From an uncultured Verrucomicrobiota bacterium (GTDB taxonomy: Bacteria; Verrucomicrobiota; Verrucomicrobiia; Limisphaerales; UBA1319), in contig CAIMWS010000494.1 in the NCBI GenBank assembly GCA_903845125.1, positions 1 to 39,472 on the forward strand: a DNA stretch of 39,472 nt, in the 5' to 3' direction. Below are positions 16,068 through 24,009 of this stretch, piece after piece (the stretch's first letter is position 1; each line of letters opens with the position of its first letter). The notes below the pieces were generated by a model. That model was not told where the DNA came from and searched no databases. It saw nothing but the letters and a program-made list of their open reading frames with translations. The position numbers and the translations under genes were made by a program.

Positions 16068-17354
16068 TCAACCCAGGCGCCTGGACAACCGCGCGCGGTC
16101 GTAAGAACCGCGCTGGGCGGAGGTCATTTTTTCGAAGTCAGGCGAGCCATCGGCTTTACGCGGCCAAAGTGGGGAGGACGCCGGTGTTTCCGGCTGGCCG
16201 GTGGGCGATGGCCTGGCGGCAACCGGTTTGGGGGGGGCTGAGGCAGCGGGTTTGGCAGCCTGCACCCGGGCGCGGGACTCCCCGCCGTAGCTCATGGACT
16301 GGTCCGTCAAGGCCAGATCTTGTTCCAGCGCCAGCCGGGGTTTGATTTTGCAGGATTGAAGCACGCCGTGATAAGCGCGCACCGCTTCCTCCGGGGTGAT
16401 CCGGCCGTCGGTGATCAGGCGCAGCATCTCGATGAACGCCAGCTGGTGCTCGGCATTGTTGATCTTGCGCCCGAACAAGGCCACCCGCGCGCCATATTTT
16501 TGGGCGTCGTGGATCAGCTTGAAGGCATCGTAAGTAGTGCCGGCACTGCCGCCCAATACCCCCACCACCAGGTTGGGATCATACTGGGCCAGCTCCTCCA
16601 TGAACCGCGGGCCGTGGTAGGCGATCTTCAAGAACAAGGGCCGCCCCGCTTCAGTCACCCCGGCCAGGCTGCGGAGAATGTTGTCGTTGATGAATTCGCC
16701 CAGCTTCTCCGGGGCCACGCCACTGGCCACATTGGGATCGAAAACCTCGAGGAAATACCGGAACTTTTTCCGCTCCGCTTCCTCGCGGAAATCCTTGAAA
16801 GCGAGCAAAGCCGCCCGATCCTGGTGGAGCTGGTTCACGAAGGTGATGGAATAGAGCCCCAGGTTGGCGCCAGGGAATTCGCCGCCGTCGCGCGGGCATT
16901 CGTGTTTGCCGCACTGGATGTGGTCGATCGTGGCGCTGCGGAAAGGCTGGGAGGGCTCCTTGAGATAGCTGCCATGGCGCACGGCCCAAACGTCGGTGGC
17001 ATCGTTGGCCCGCGCCGCGGGCGTCACCGGCAAATCCCGGAACAGGCCCTCTTTGATGCTGAGCTGCTCGTTGACGCTGGCGGACATCAGCATGATGTCG
17101 ATCAATCCCTGGCGGGTCACTTCGCGGATGATGTCCAGGAACTCGGGCAGATTGCGGTGGCCAAACTCCTCCCGGGTCCAGACTTCAGGCGAAAATTGGG
17201 CCGGGCTGGCCCCGCGGCCGGACAAATAGCTGCGCGGCCCGGGAGCCCGCACGCCGAAAGCCATATCCGCATCCTTGGCATCCGCCAGGATGAAGGTCCG
17301 GGAGGCCCGGCTCGCTTTGACTTCGGCGAGTTTAACGTCCAGAGATTTGATCAT
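16068..17354 (-). CDS. DhnA/DeoC-like TIM-barrel protein of the microcompartment operon
   Basis: A 428-residue protein, last gene of the operon. The N-terminal 350 residues look like a class I aldolase-type (DhnA/LacD/DeoC-like) barrel: SRTFILADAKDADMAFG at the first strand, QGLIDIMLMSAS, PLFLKIAYHGPRFME with a lysine placed as a Schiff-base lysine might be, and a phosphate-site-like VVGVLGGSAGTTYDAFK followed by VALFGRKINNAEHQ, which resembles the GRNI motif of DhnA. A Pro/Ala-rich linker (about residues 362-395) then leads to a short C-terminal element, PDFEKMTSAQRGSYDRARLS. That domain-linker-helix layout is typical of shell-targeted enzymes. The ATG at 17354 removes 13 unlikely residues present from an upstream start. 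Reaction unknown; the aldolase relation is an inference from motif appearance. Confidence 0.75.
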   Translation of the reverse strand: MIKSLDVKLAEVKASRASRTFILADAKDADMAFGVRAPGPRSYLSGRGASPAQFSPEVWTREEFGHRNLPEFLDIIREVTRQGLIDIMLMSASVNEQLSIKEGLFRDLPVTPAARANDATDVWAVRHGSYLKEPSQPFRSATIDHIQCGKHECPRDGGEFPGANLGLYSITFVNQLHQDRAALLAFKDFREEAERKKFRYFLEVFDPNVASGVAPEKLGEFINDNILRSLAGVTEAGRPLFLKIAYHGPRFMEELAQYDPNLVVGVLGGSAGTTYDAFKLIHDAQKYGARVALFGRKINNAEHQLAFIEMLRLITDGRITPEEAVRAYHGVLQSCKIKPRLALEQDLALTDQSMSYGGESRARVQAAKPAASAPPKPVAARPSPTGQPETPASSPLWPRKADGSPDFEKMTSAQRGSYDRARLSRRLG

Positions 17355-17402
17355 ACCATGGGCCGGATTTCCGCCTTCTGCCGCCAACCGCATCCAGCCG
17401 CG

Positions 17403-18437
17403 TCAGCCTTTCAGCCGGGCCAGGATCTGGTCTGTGATGGATTGGACCAACGACTCGGTCTGGCGATCCGCCGCCGGCTCGGGATTGGCGGGCGGCACCT
17501 GGCAGGAGACGCCGGGACGCCACTCGCTGTTGTCGCACAGCTCGCATTCCTTGAGGCCGAACCGGCTGTCCGGGATGCCCAGCTTCTGCTTGATCTGGAG
17601 CAGATCCTTCAGCTTCGCCGGTGAAAACGTCTTCATCTCCGTGCCCAGCTGGGCGCCCACGACCACGGTGCGGCAATAGGCCTCGAGGATCTCCATCTTG
17701 AAATAGGCATCTTCCATGGAATGGCTCCAGGCCACCACCCCGTGATTGGCCATCAGGACGGTGTTGTGATTCTCCACCAGCGCCGCGACTTTCTTCCCCA
17801 TTTCCACCGTGCCGGGCGTATCATAATCGGCGATGGCCAGCTCGCCCACCATGACCTCGATCTCCGGGATCATGCAGGTGGGTGGCTTGATCTGGGCCAC
17901 GGCGAACGCGGTGGCGTAAGGGGGATGACAATGGACCACCGCCTTGGCTTTGGGCTGCGCCTTCATCATTTCCAGGTGCATCAGGATCTCGCTGGTGCGC
18001 TTTTTGGCGCCCATTTTCTGGTTGCCATCCAGGTCCACGAAGCACATGTCGTCCGGCTTCATGAAGCCCTTGGAAACCAGCGTGGGGGTGCAGAGCACCA
18101 GGTTATCCTGCAGGCGGATCGAAATATTCCCGCCGTTGCCATCCACGTAGGCCCGCTGCCACAAGCGGCGCCCGATATCGCACATTTCCTCCTTCAGGGC
18201 TTCCACCTCGGGGGAATGGTACAGGCGCTCCAGATCGCACGCCGGCTCGCATTTTTTCGCCGCCGGCGGGGCGGCCGGCGCCGGGGAACAGCCGGCGGAC
18301 TTGCCGGGCCGATCCTTGATTTCACGCAGCAGGTCGCGCGCGGAAGGCGTGTAAATGGCCTCTGAAGGGAGCGACTGCACGTTGCCGCCGCGGCGCAACA
18401 GTTCTTCGATATCTTTGACGCTGATAACCTGTTTCAT
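17403..18437 (-). CDS. Class II aldolase (fuculose/rhamnulose-1-phosphate type) with encapsulation peptide
   Basis: A 344-residue enzyme. Residues about 75-280 are the zinc-dependent class II aldolase/AraD domain: VDGNGGNISIRLQDN, the paired metal ligands of VVHCHPPYATAFAVA, and ANHGVVAWSHSMEDAYF with a further His ligand. Relatives in the PVM microcompartment cleave fuculose-1-phosphate and rhamnulose-1-phosphate to dihydroxyacetone phosphate and lactaldehyde. After a linker, the C-terminus TESLVQSITDQILARLKG is a classic amphipathic encapsulation peptide. The first 45 residues (KQVISVKDIEELLRRGG through AIYTPSARDLLREIKD) resemble the N-terminal segment of EutT/EutQ. A cysteine cluster (KECELCDNSEW) lies near residue 300. 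It overlaps the BMC-P stop by 4 bases (ATGA), indicating translational coupling. Confidence 0.93.
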   Translation of the reverse strand: MKQVISVKDIEELLRRGGNVQSLPSEAIYTPSARDLLREIKDRPGKSAGCSPAPAAPPAAKKCEPACDLERLYHSPEVEALKEEMCDIGRRLWQRAYVDGNGGNISIRLQDNLVLCTPTLVSKGFMKPDDMCFVDLDGNQKMGAKKRTSEILMHLEMMKAQPKAKAVVHCHPPYATAFAVAQIKPPTCMIPEIEVMVGELAIADYDTPGTVEMGKKVAALVENHNTVLMANHGVVAWSHSMEDAYFKMEILEAYCRTVVVGAQLGTEMKTFSPAKLKDLLQIKQKLGIPDSRFGLKECELCDNSEWRPGVSCQVPPANPEPAADRQTESLVQSITDQILARLKG

Positions 18438-18736
18438 GATTTTGGTGTATAAAAGACATTATCGACGATGGCGCCGTTGATCGCATCAATCGGCGTGGGA
18501 ACAGAAAAGGGCATGGCCGCCTCGCGGCCTTCGATAAAACCGATGGTATCCCCCAGGCCGGCCCCGAGGGAATCGTAAACCACGAGGGTGGGATCCTTGC
18601 TTAAGCCGGCCGGGGCCTGGGTGCCCCGCTGGAAATGCCCGCGGGTGAACGGGCTGACCAGTAGCCAGCGCGCCCCGCGCAAGGCGGGCACGGTAATGTT
18701 TAAAGTAACCCGCCCGATGACCGTTCCCAGCCTCAT
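18434..18736 (-). CDS. BMC-P shell vertex protein (EutN/CcmL family), copy 1
   Basis: A 100-residue pentameric shell protein that caps the vertices of the polyhedral shell. The family pattern is clear: MRLGTVIGRVTLNITVPALR at the start, GARWLLVSPF, a central VVYDSLGAGLGDTIGFIEG and the strand INGAIVDNVFY. It overlaps the upstream BMC-P gene and the downstream aldolase gene by 4 bases on each side, so the three are translated as a coupled block. Among the three BMC-P proteins here it is the most divergent in the loop after the first strand (RGHFQRGTQAPAGLSK). Confidence 0.94.
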   Translation of the reverse strand: MRLGTVIGRVTLNITVPALRGARWLLVSPFTRGHFQRGTQAPAGLSKDPTLVVYDSLGAGLGDTIGFIEGREAAMPFSVPTPIDAINGAIVDNVFYTPKS

Positions 18737-19011
18737 GGGACCTCCGGGGGATTGGGTTCATCGGCGATGCCCATCACCATGATCCGCGCGGGGCTGATGG
18801 GATCGTTGACCGCCAACCGGGCGGCGGAGCCATCGGTGGAGAGGATCACCCGCTCGTGCAAGCCAGCGCCAATCGGGTCGATTGCCACCACCGGGTTTCC
18901 CTCGGGATGATCCGCCAGGTCCACGGGCTGGCAGATCAAAAACCGCCAGCCATTGAAGCTTGGATGCTTGCAGGTGGCGGTAAGATTGCCCTCGACACGC
19001 GCGAGCATCAT
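18733..19011 (-). CDS. BMC-P shell vertex protein (EutN/CcmL family), copy 2
   Basis: A 92-residue EutN/CcmL-family protein: MLARVEGNLTATCKHPSFNG, WRFLICQPVD, VVAIDPIGAGLHERVILSTDG and a C-terminal IMVMGIADE. It forms vertex pentamers in the family. MMLARVEG allows either of two adjacent ATGs as start; the first is used here. Its last 4 bases overlap the next BMC-P gene. The GxGxHE-like turn matches CcmL/EutN proteins closely. Confidence 0.94.
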   Translation of the reverse strand: MMLARVEGNLTATCKHPSFNGWRFLICQPVDLADHPEGNPVVAIDPIGAGLHERVILSTDGSAARLAVNDPISPARIMVMGIADEPNPPEVP

Positions 19012-19105
19012 AACCGGCCTCCCGGGATCGCCCGGCCGGCCACCTCTTGGGGAGCAGCGGGCCTGACGAACCTGAATGAAGCTGGCAATGGCACGGGTTG
19101 GACCA

Positions 19106-20596
19106 TTAGAAAATGCGCAGATTATCCACCATGACGCAGCGGCGCACCCGCGTGAACGTCTTGGGCGTGGTGACTCCCTCGCCCGTGGGAGTGGCGATGG
19201 AGAAGCTGGGATAGCCTTCCCCGCCGTTGCCCAGGGCGGCCACGCACGGCCCGTTTTTCACGAACAGGGTCGTTTCCAAAGCCCTCGCCATGGCCGTCAT
19301 GTGGGTGACGTCGTGCGAGTGGATGATGGCGGTATGCTTGTAATTGTGCTCGGCCACTTTGGAGGCCGCGATGCCCTCGGCCACATCCTTCACCCGGACC
19401 ACCGGCACGAAAGGCATCATTTGCTCCTCCAGCACGAAAGCGTGGGAAGCATCGGTTTCGCCGAACAGGAGCTGGGTGCCGGCGGGAACATTCGCCCCGG
19501 CGATGCGCGCCAGGTAGGTGGCATCCTTGCCGACCAAGTCCTTGTTCAGGATCGGGTGAGGGCAGCCCACTCCCTGCCCGGGAGCGACGTTGAAGGCCTC
19601 CTTGGTCAGGCGCTCGATCTGCCCCGCGTTGAGGCGGGCGGCGCCGTTCTTTTCCAGAGCCGTCAGGAAGGCATCCGCCACGGTGGAGATGACGAAAACC
19701 TCTTTCTCACCGATGCAGAGCAGGTTGTTGTCATAGGCCCCACCCAGGATCACATCCCGGGCCGCGCGGTTGAGATCGGCGGTGGGATCCACGAGGACCG
19801 GCGGATTGCCAGGGCCGGCGCAGATGGCGCGCTTGCCGCTTTGCATCGCAGCCTTGACGACGCCCGGACCGCCGGTGACGCAGAGCAGTTTCACCAGCTC
19901 GTTGCTGCAAATGGCCTTGAAGGATTCCAGGGTGGGCTGCTCGATGATGGTGATCAAATTTTCAATGCCCACTTCGCGCTGGATCGCCTCGTTGAATACC
20001 CGGGTGGCCATGGCGGCACACCGGCAGGCGCTGGGATGCGCGTTGAAAACCACCGCATTGCCCGCCGCCACCATGTTGATGACGTTGCACGCGAGCGTGG
20101 GAATGGAATGGGTGGAAGGGGTGATGGCCGCAATGACGCCAAACGGCGCGAATTCTTCCAGCGTGATGCCGTGGTCCCCGCTGAAGGCGTCCGGCCGCAG
20201 AAAGGCCACCCCAGGCACGGCCCGGATGCCCTTGAGCTTTTCGATTTTGTGGTCCAGCCGGCCGATCTTGGTTTCCTCCAGCTCAATGCGCCCCCACTCC
20301 GCGGCGTTCTGGAAACAAAGGGTCTTGATGATCTCCTCCACCCGCCGCCGCGCCGCCACCCCTTTTTCCTGCAATTGCCGATAGGCTTGATGGGCCGCCT
20401 CGCAGGCTTCATTGGCGTTTTGAAACACCCCCAGGCGGCGGGCGGAGCCGCTGGCCGGCACCGCCGATGGATTCGCCGGAAAGCCGGCGCTGGCACTGGC
20501 CGAAGCCGGCGCGGCGCCCGCCCGGGACAAACGTCCCAGGACTTCCTCCACGATGTCGCGGATCAAACTTTCATTCACAGCCGGTTGATTGCTCAT
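19106..20596 (-). CDS. CoA-acylating aldehyde dehydrogenase with N-terminal encapsulation peptide
   Basis: A 496-residue PduP/EutE-type enzyme that would oxidise lactaldehyde (or a similar aldehyde) to acyl-CoA with NAD. The first 24 residues (VNESLIRDIVEEVLGRL) form an amphipathic encapsulation peptide, followed by an Ala/Ser/Pro linker to about residue 50. The dehydrogenase domain contains AAITPSTHSIPTLACNVINM, LLCVTGGPGVVKAAM and the catalytic-Cys block AYDNNLLCIGEKEV (Cys about residue 294). C-terminal VRVRRCVMVDNLRIF matches the family. It sits between shell genes, as in Pdu and PVM loci. The true aldehyde is inferred from the aldolase and fucosidase nearby. Confidence 0.95.
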   Translation of the reverse strand: MSNQPAVNESLIRDIVEEVLGRLSRAGAAPASASASAGFPANPSAVPASGSARRLGVFQNANEACEAAHQAYRQLQEKGVAARRRVEEIIKTLCFQNAAEWGRIELEETKIGRLDHKIEKLKGIRAVPGVAFLRPDAFSGDHGITLEEFAPFGVIAAITPSTHSIPTLACNVINMVAAGNAVVFNAHPSACRCAAMATRVFNEAIQREVGIENLITIIEQPTLESFKAICSNELVKLLCVTGGPGVVKAAMQSGKRAICAGPGNPPVLVDPTADLNRAARDVILGGAYDNNLLCIGEKEVFVISTVADAFLTALEKNGAARLNAGQIERLTKEAFNVAPGQGVGCPHPILNKDLVGKDATYLARIAGANVPAGTQLLFGETDASHAFVLEEQMMPFVPVVRVKDVAEGIAASKVAEHNYKHTAIIHSHDVTHMTAMARALETTLFVKNGPCVAALGNGGEGYPSFSIATPTGEGVTTPKTFTRVRRCVMVDNLRIF

Positions 20597-20711
20597 AAAA
20601 AATATCAGTCAAGCCTTAGTCTCACTATTTCACTTCCTTCGCTTCCGGCGCCCCGCCTGGGGAGCGCGGCCCAGGCCAGGCCAGGCGCGGTTTCAGGACG
20701 GTCCCCTGGCC

Positions 20712-21032
20712 TCAGGCGGAAGCATCCCGGGCGCCGTATATCTGGCGGCCCAGAACATCGACGGAATCCACGATGCCGATCACCACCGCATCCACCGGCG
20801 CCTCCCGCAAATTCGGCGCCAGGCGGGCGGAACTCCCCTGGCAGAAAAGCACCATCTCCCCCTCGCCCGCCCCCACACTGTCCACCGCCACGATGCTGTT
20901 GCTGCCCGGACGGAACCGGGTGGGATCCTTGTCATCCACCAATTGGGGCCGCAAGATCAACAACTTGCGGCCGGACATCGATGGATCCTTCTTGGTGGAT
21001 ACCACCGCCCCTTCCACACGGGCCAGGAACAT
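20712..21032 (-). CDS. BMC-P shell vertex protein (EutN/CcmL family), copy 3
   Basis: A 106-residue vertex protein: MFLARVEGAVVSTKKDPSMS, GRKLLILRPQLVDD, SIVAVDSVGAGEGEMVLFCQ, GSSARLAP and DAVVIGIVDSVDV. This is the most canonical of the three BMC-P sequences and is closest to EutN/CcmL in the strand-turn-strand core. It starts 5 bp after the stop of the upstream BMC-H gene, so a shell sheet protein and a vertex protein are made from adjacent frames. Confidence 0.95.
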   Translation of the reverse strand: MFLARVEGAVVSTKKDPSMSGRKLLILRPQLVDDKDPTRFRPGSNSIVAVDSVGAGEGEMVLFCQGSSARLAPNLREAPVDAVVIGIVDSVDVLGRQIYGARDASA

Positions 21033-21037
21033 AGCCC

Positions 21038-21331
21038 TTACTTGGTGGCGGGTTTATGCGGCAGCACCAGGTCCGTGTCCGCGTGCGGCCGGGCGATCAC
21101 ATGCACGCTGACCAGGTCGCCGCCGATGGACTTGATGGCCGCCGCACCGGCGTCGGTGGCCGCCCGCACCGCCGCCACATCGCCCACCACCACCGCGGTG
21201 ACCAGGGCATTGCCCACCTGCGTCATCGGGCCGGCCAGCTGCACATTGGCGGCTTTGAGCATGGCATCGGTGCCTTCCACCAGCGCCACTAATCCTCGTG
21301 TTTCCAATAATCCGATTGCTTGTTGTGCCAT
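21038..21331 (-). CDS. BMC-H shell protein, copy 1
   Basis: A 97-residue hexameric shell protein of the PduA/CcmK family: MAQQAIGLLETRGLVALVEG, TDAMLKAANVQLAG, a pore segment [31 protein letters not shown] and VSVHVIARPH. The pore loop QVGNAL differs from the KIGSG type of copy 2. The ATG at 21331 follows AGGAA 10 bases upstream. The tail after IARPH is short and charged. Confidence 0.95.
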   Translation of the reverse strand: MAQQAIGLLETRGLVALVEGTDAMLKAANVQLAGPMTQVGNALVTAVVVGDVAAVRAATDAGAAAIKSIGGDLVSVHVIARPHADTDLVLPHKPATK

Positions 21332-21378
21332 AATATTTTTCCTGATTGATTTTAAATTTGTTTTTCCCATTCCGGGAT

Positions 21379-22569
21379 TCATTGCTTGTGTTGCTCCAAA
21401 AAACGCCGCGCTTCCCGCGCGATCACCAACTCCTCGTTGGTCGGGATCACCATGATTTTCACCCGGGATCCGGGCGCGCTGACCACCGCCTCCCGCGCCC
21501 TCACCTGCGCGTTGGCTTCGGCATCCAGCACGATTCCCAGCTGATCCAGCCCCTGGCAAACCGCCGCCCGCAGCTCGGGCGTATTCTCGCCAATGCCGGC
21601 CGTGAACACGATGGCATCCGCCCCGTTCAGCTGCAGATAATAGGCCCCAATCCAATGGCGGGCCTGGTGCACCAGCACCTCAAACGCCAGCCGGGCGGGC
21701 GCATTCCCCTCCTTCATTTGGGACACGATGTCCCGCATGTCGTTGTAGCCGCCGGACAGCGCCTTCAAACCGCCTTCCTTGCACATCAGCCGCTCGGCTT
21801 CGTCCAGCGAAACCCCGGTGGCGCGCATGACGTAAGGCAAGGCGAAGGAATCCAGTTCCCCCACCCGGTTGTTATGCGGCAACCCGGATTGCGGGCTCAT
21901 GCCCAGGCTGTTGCCAATACCGGCGCCATTGAGGATGCCGGTGACGGATGAACTTCCCCCCAAGTGGCAGGAGATGACCCGCAAGGCCGGACCTTTCACC
22001 GGCGAAGCGCCGCCATCTATGTAGAGCCGGCGCGCCCGCTCCGCCACATCTTCCCGGCCCAGCATTTCCGCGGAGCGTTCGGCGATGAATTTGTGGCTCG
22101 CGCCATGGTAGCCCCATTTCCGCACGCCCATCTGGTACCAGGCATCCGGCACCGCGTAGCGCATGGCGGCTTCCGGCGCCCCCTGGTAAAAAGCGGTCTC
22201 GAACAAGCCCAGCAGGGGAGTGCCGGGCATTTTCTGAGCGAATATCCGCACCCCGTTCACGTAGGGCGGATTGTGCGCCGGAGCAATGCCGTTGTAGGTT
22301 TCCATGGCCGCCAGCACCCGTTCGTCAAACTGCACGCAGCCGGTAATGCCTTTGGCCAGGATGGGCTTGAAGCCTACCGCCGCCAGGTCTTTTTCGGACT
22401 GGATCCAACCGCCGCTTTTCAATTCCGCCAGGCAGGATTCAATGGCCGCGCCATAATCGGTCACGCGCTCGAAGCCGCCGCGGGTAAGCAGGCGTTCCTG
22501 CCCCCCGGAAAAATCAAACAGGCGGTATTTCAGAGAGGTGGACCCCAAGTTGGCTACCAGGATCTTCAT
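21379..22569 (-). CDS. Acetate/propionate kinase family protein, divergent
   Basis: A 396-residue member of the acetate kinase family that would turn the acyl-phosphate made by PduL into acid plus ATP. Family blocks: ILVANLGSTSLKYRLF (Asn7), PAHNPP, KWGYHGASHKFIAER with the active-site His, ISCHLGGSSSVTGILNG, FTAGIGENTPELRAAVCQGL and a C-terminal VIPTNEELVIAREA. Two usually constant sites differ: FETAFYQ replaces the FDTAFHQ motif, putting Glu where the catalytic Asp sits, and HLGGSS replaces HLGNGAS. No encapsulation peptide is seen. The start at 22569 fits the family start; an ATG at 22581 is the alternative. Its place between BMC-H genes ties it to the compartment, though in relatives it works outside the shell. 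Confidence 0.93.
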   Translation of the reverse strand: MKILVANLGSTSLKYRLFDFSGGQERLLTRGGFERVTDYGAAIESCLAELKSGGWIQSEKDLAAVGFKPILAKGITGCVQFDERVLAAMETYNGIAPAHNPPYVNGVRIFAQKMPGTPLLGLFETAFYQGAPEAAMRYAVPDAWYQMGVRKWGYHGASHKFIAERSAEMLGREDVAERARRLYIDGGASPVKGPALRVISCHLGGSSSVTGILNGAGIGNSLGMSPQSGLPHNNRVGELDSFALPYVMRATGVSLDEAERLMCKEGGLKALSGGYNDMRDIVSQMKEGNAPARLAFEVLVHQARHWIGAYYLQLNGADAIVFTAGIGENTPELRAAVCQGLDQLGIVLDAEANAQVRAREAVVSAPGSRVKIMVIPTNEELVIAREARRFLEQHKQ

Positions 22570-22629
22570 AACAAAAGGCATTCCGCGGCCACCCGTTCCC
22601 CCCAACCCCAGGCGGCGAGCGTCCTCACC

Positions 22630-22908
22630 CTATTGCAGCCATTTGCCCAAGGCGGACAAATCGTCGTGCGGCCGAGGGATGACCTGCACGGACACCACCT
22701 GCCCCACCTGGGAGGCCGCCGCTGCGCCGGCGTCGGTGGCCGCTTTCACCGCCGCCACATCGCCCCGGAAAAAGGCGGTCACATATCCGCTGCCGATCTT
22801 CTCCCAGCCCGCCAAAGTCACATTCGCCGATTTGAGGGCGGCATCGCTGGCTTCGAGCAGGGCGCAAAGCCCCTTGGTTTCAATCATTCCAATCGCTTGT
22901 TGTACCAT
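22630..22908 (-). CDS. BMC-H shell protein, copy 2
   Basis: A 92-residue PduA-like hexamer protein: [35 protein letters not shown], pore segment [30 protein letters not shown] and [13 protein letters not shown]. The KIGSG pore turn is the same type as in PduA, so this is the best candidate for the pore that passes the polar substrate or product. A clear ribosome-binding site (AAAGGA) stands 9 bases before the ATG. Confidence 0.96.
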   Translation of the reverse strand: MVQQAIGMIETKGLCALLEASDAALKSANVTLAGWEKIGSGYVTAFFRGDVAAVKAATDAGAAAASQVGQVVSVQVIPRPHDDLSALGKWLQ

Positions 22909-22935
22909 AAAATATCCTTTTGTCGCTGCGGGTAA

Positions 22936-23232
22936 TTACTTGGCCGCCTTGGCGGGGGCGGTGCCTTCGATGAAGATTTTCAGCAAGTCATCATGGGGCC
23001 GGGGAATTATGTGCGAACTGATTAATTCGCCCACTTTGCCGGCGGCTTTGGAACCCGCTTCCACGGCCGCTTTGACACTCCCGACATCGCCTCTGACCAG
23101 CACGGTGATCATGCCCCCACCAATCTGGATGGTGCGGATCAGGCTCACATTGGCGGCTTTGACCATGGCATCGCTGGCCTCAACGCTGCCCACAAAGCCT
23201 TTGGTCTCGATCATTCCTAACGCTTCACTCAT
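22936..23232 (-). CDS. BMC-H shell protein, copy 3
   Basis: A 98-residue hexameric shell protein: SEALGMIETKGFVGSVEA, SDAMVKAANVSLIR, pore segment TIQIGGGMITVLVRGDV, SVKAAVEAGSKAAG and [13 protein letters not shown], then a short Ala/Lys tail. The pore turn QIGGGM differs from both other copies. GAGGAAA precedes the ATG. It is the second gene of the operon, 44 bp after pduL. Confidence 0.96.
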   Translation of the reverse strand: MSEALGMIETKGFVGSVEASDAMVKAANVSLIRTIQIGGGMITVLVRGDVGSVKAAVEAGSKAAGKVGELISSHIIPRPHDDLLKIFIEGTAPAKAAK

Positions 23233-23276
23233 GGTTTTTCCTCAGTTTTTATTGGTTTTAAAACGGCTTCCCGGCC

Positions 23277-23954
23277 CTACTTGATCAACTCACAAGTTGT
23301 TTCGGGCTGTAAATTACAGGCGTTGCCCTCGTCCGTATCAATATGGACCTCCAGTTTGAAACTCTTATCCACGCGCACCAGCATGTTGTCCAACGTCAAT
23401 CCACACTCTCCCCCAATCCGCAGCTTCATCATCCCGCCGGTTTTCACCCCGTAAAAAGCGGCATCATCCGGGTTCATGTGCGCGTGCCGCTTCGCCCGGA
23501 TCACCCCCTGCTCCATCTCGAAAAACCCGGCCGGCCCCATCAACATGCACCCTGGGGTGCCCGCGATATCCCCGGAAATCCGCAACGGGATCTCAAAGCC
23601 GAGTGCGATGGCGTCCGTATAGGCCAATTCCACCTGATTGAGCGTCCGGCACGGACCCAAAATCCGGAGGTTGGAAATGACCCGGCTCCGCGGCCCGATC
23701 AAAGTGATGGACTCCTTGGCGGCAAACTGCCCCTCCTGGTAAAGCCACTTGTAGGGGGTCAACACGTGCCCCTTGCCAAACAAGGCTTCCACGGCTGCCT
23801 GCGTCAAATGACAATGGCGGGCGCTGACATTCACCAACAAGGCATTGGGAGCCTGCGCTGCCGGCGGGGCGGGTTTCCCCAACCGCTGGTAAACCACCTG
23901 CCGGACCAAGTGCTCAATTGCCGCCCGGGGCGGCATGCCTGACAAGTTTGCCAT
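23277..23954 (-). CDS. pduL: PduL-type phosphotransacylase with N-terminal encapsulation peptide
   Basis: A 225-residue enzyme that converts acyl-CoA and phosphate to acyl-phosphate and recycles CoA inside the shell. The two zinc-site motifs are present: VNVSARHCHLTQAAVEALFG and RAKRHAHMNPDDAAFYGV, plus GPAGFFEME before the second. The N-terminal PRAAIEHLVRQVVYQRLG is an encapsulation-peptide-like helix followed by an Ala/Pro linker. It is the first gene of the operon, 56 bp downstream of the predicted -10. No Shine-Dalgarno sequence is visible before the ATG at 23954; a second in-frame ATG six codons on (Met7) would keep the helix. Confidence 0.95.
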   Translation of the reverse strand: MANLSGMPPRAAIEHLVRQVVYQRLGKPAPPAAQAPNALLVNVSARHCHLTQAAVEALFGKGHVLTPYKWLYQEGQFAAKESITLIGPRSRVISNLRILGPCRTLNQVELAYTDAIALGFEIPLRISGDIAGTPGCMLMGPAGFFEMEQGVIRAKRHAHMNPDDAAFYGVKTGGMMKLRIGGECGLTLDNMLVRVDKSFKLEVHIDTDEGNACNLQPETTCELIK

Positions 23955-24009
23955 ATGTGGGATTGAATTTACGCTTCCACTATCACCAGTTAAAGCTTAT
24001 TTTTACAGA

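Noticed and set aside
14590..16104. Plus-strand frame of 504 codons opposite the fucosidase
   Set aside because: No motif; the minus strand has complete GH29 features.
19076..21034. Long plus-strand frame of 652 codons opposite the aldehyde dehydrogenase and BMC-P genes
   Set aside because: Antisense to strongly recognised genes on the minus strand; composition rich in His, Arg and Gly as expected for shadows in GC-rich DNA.
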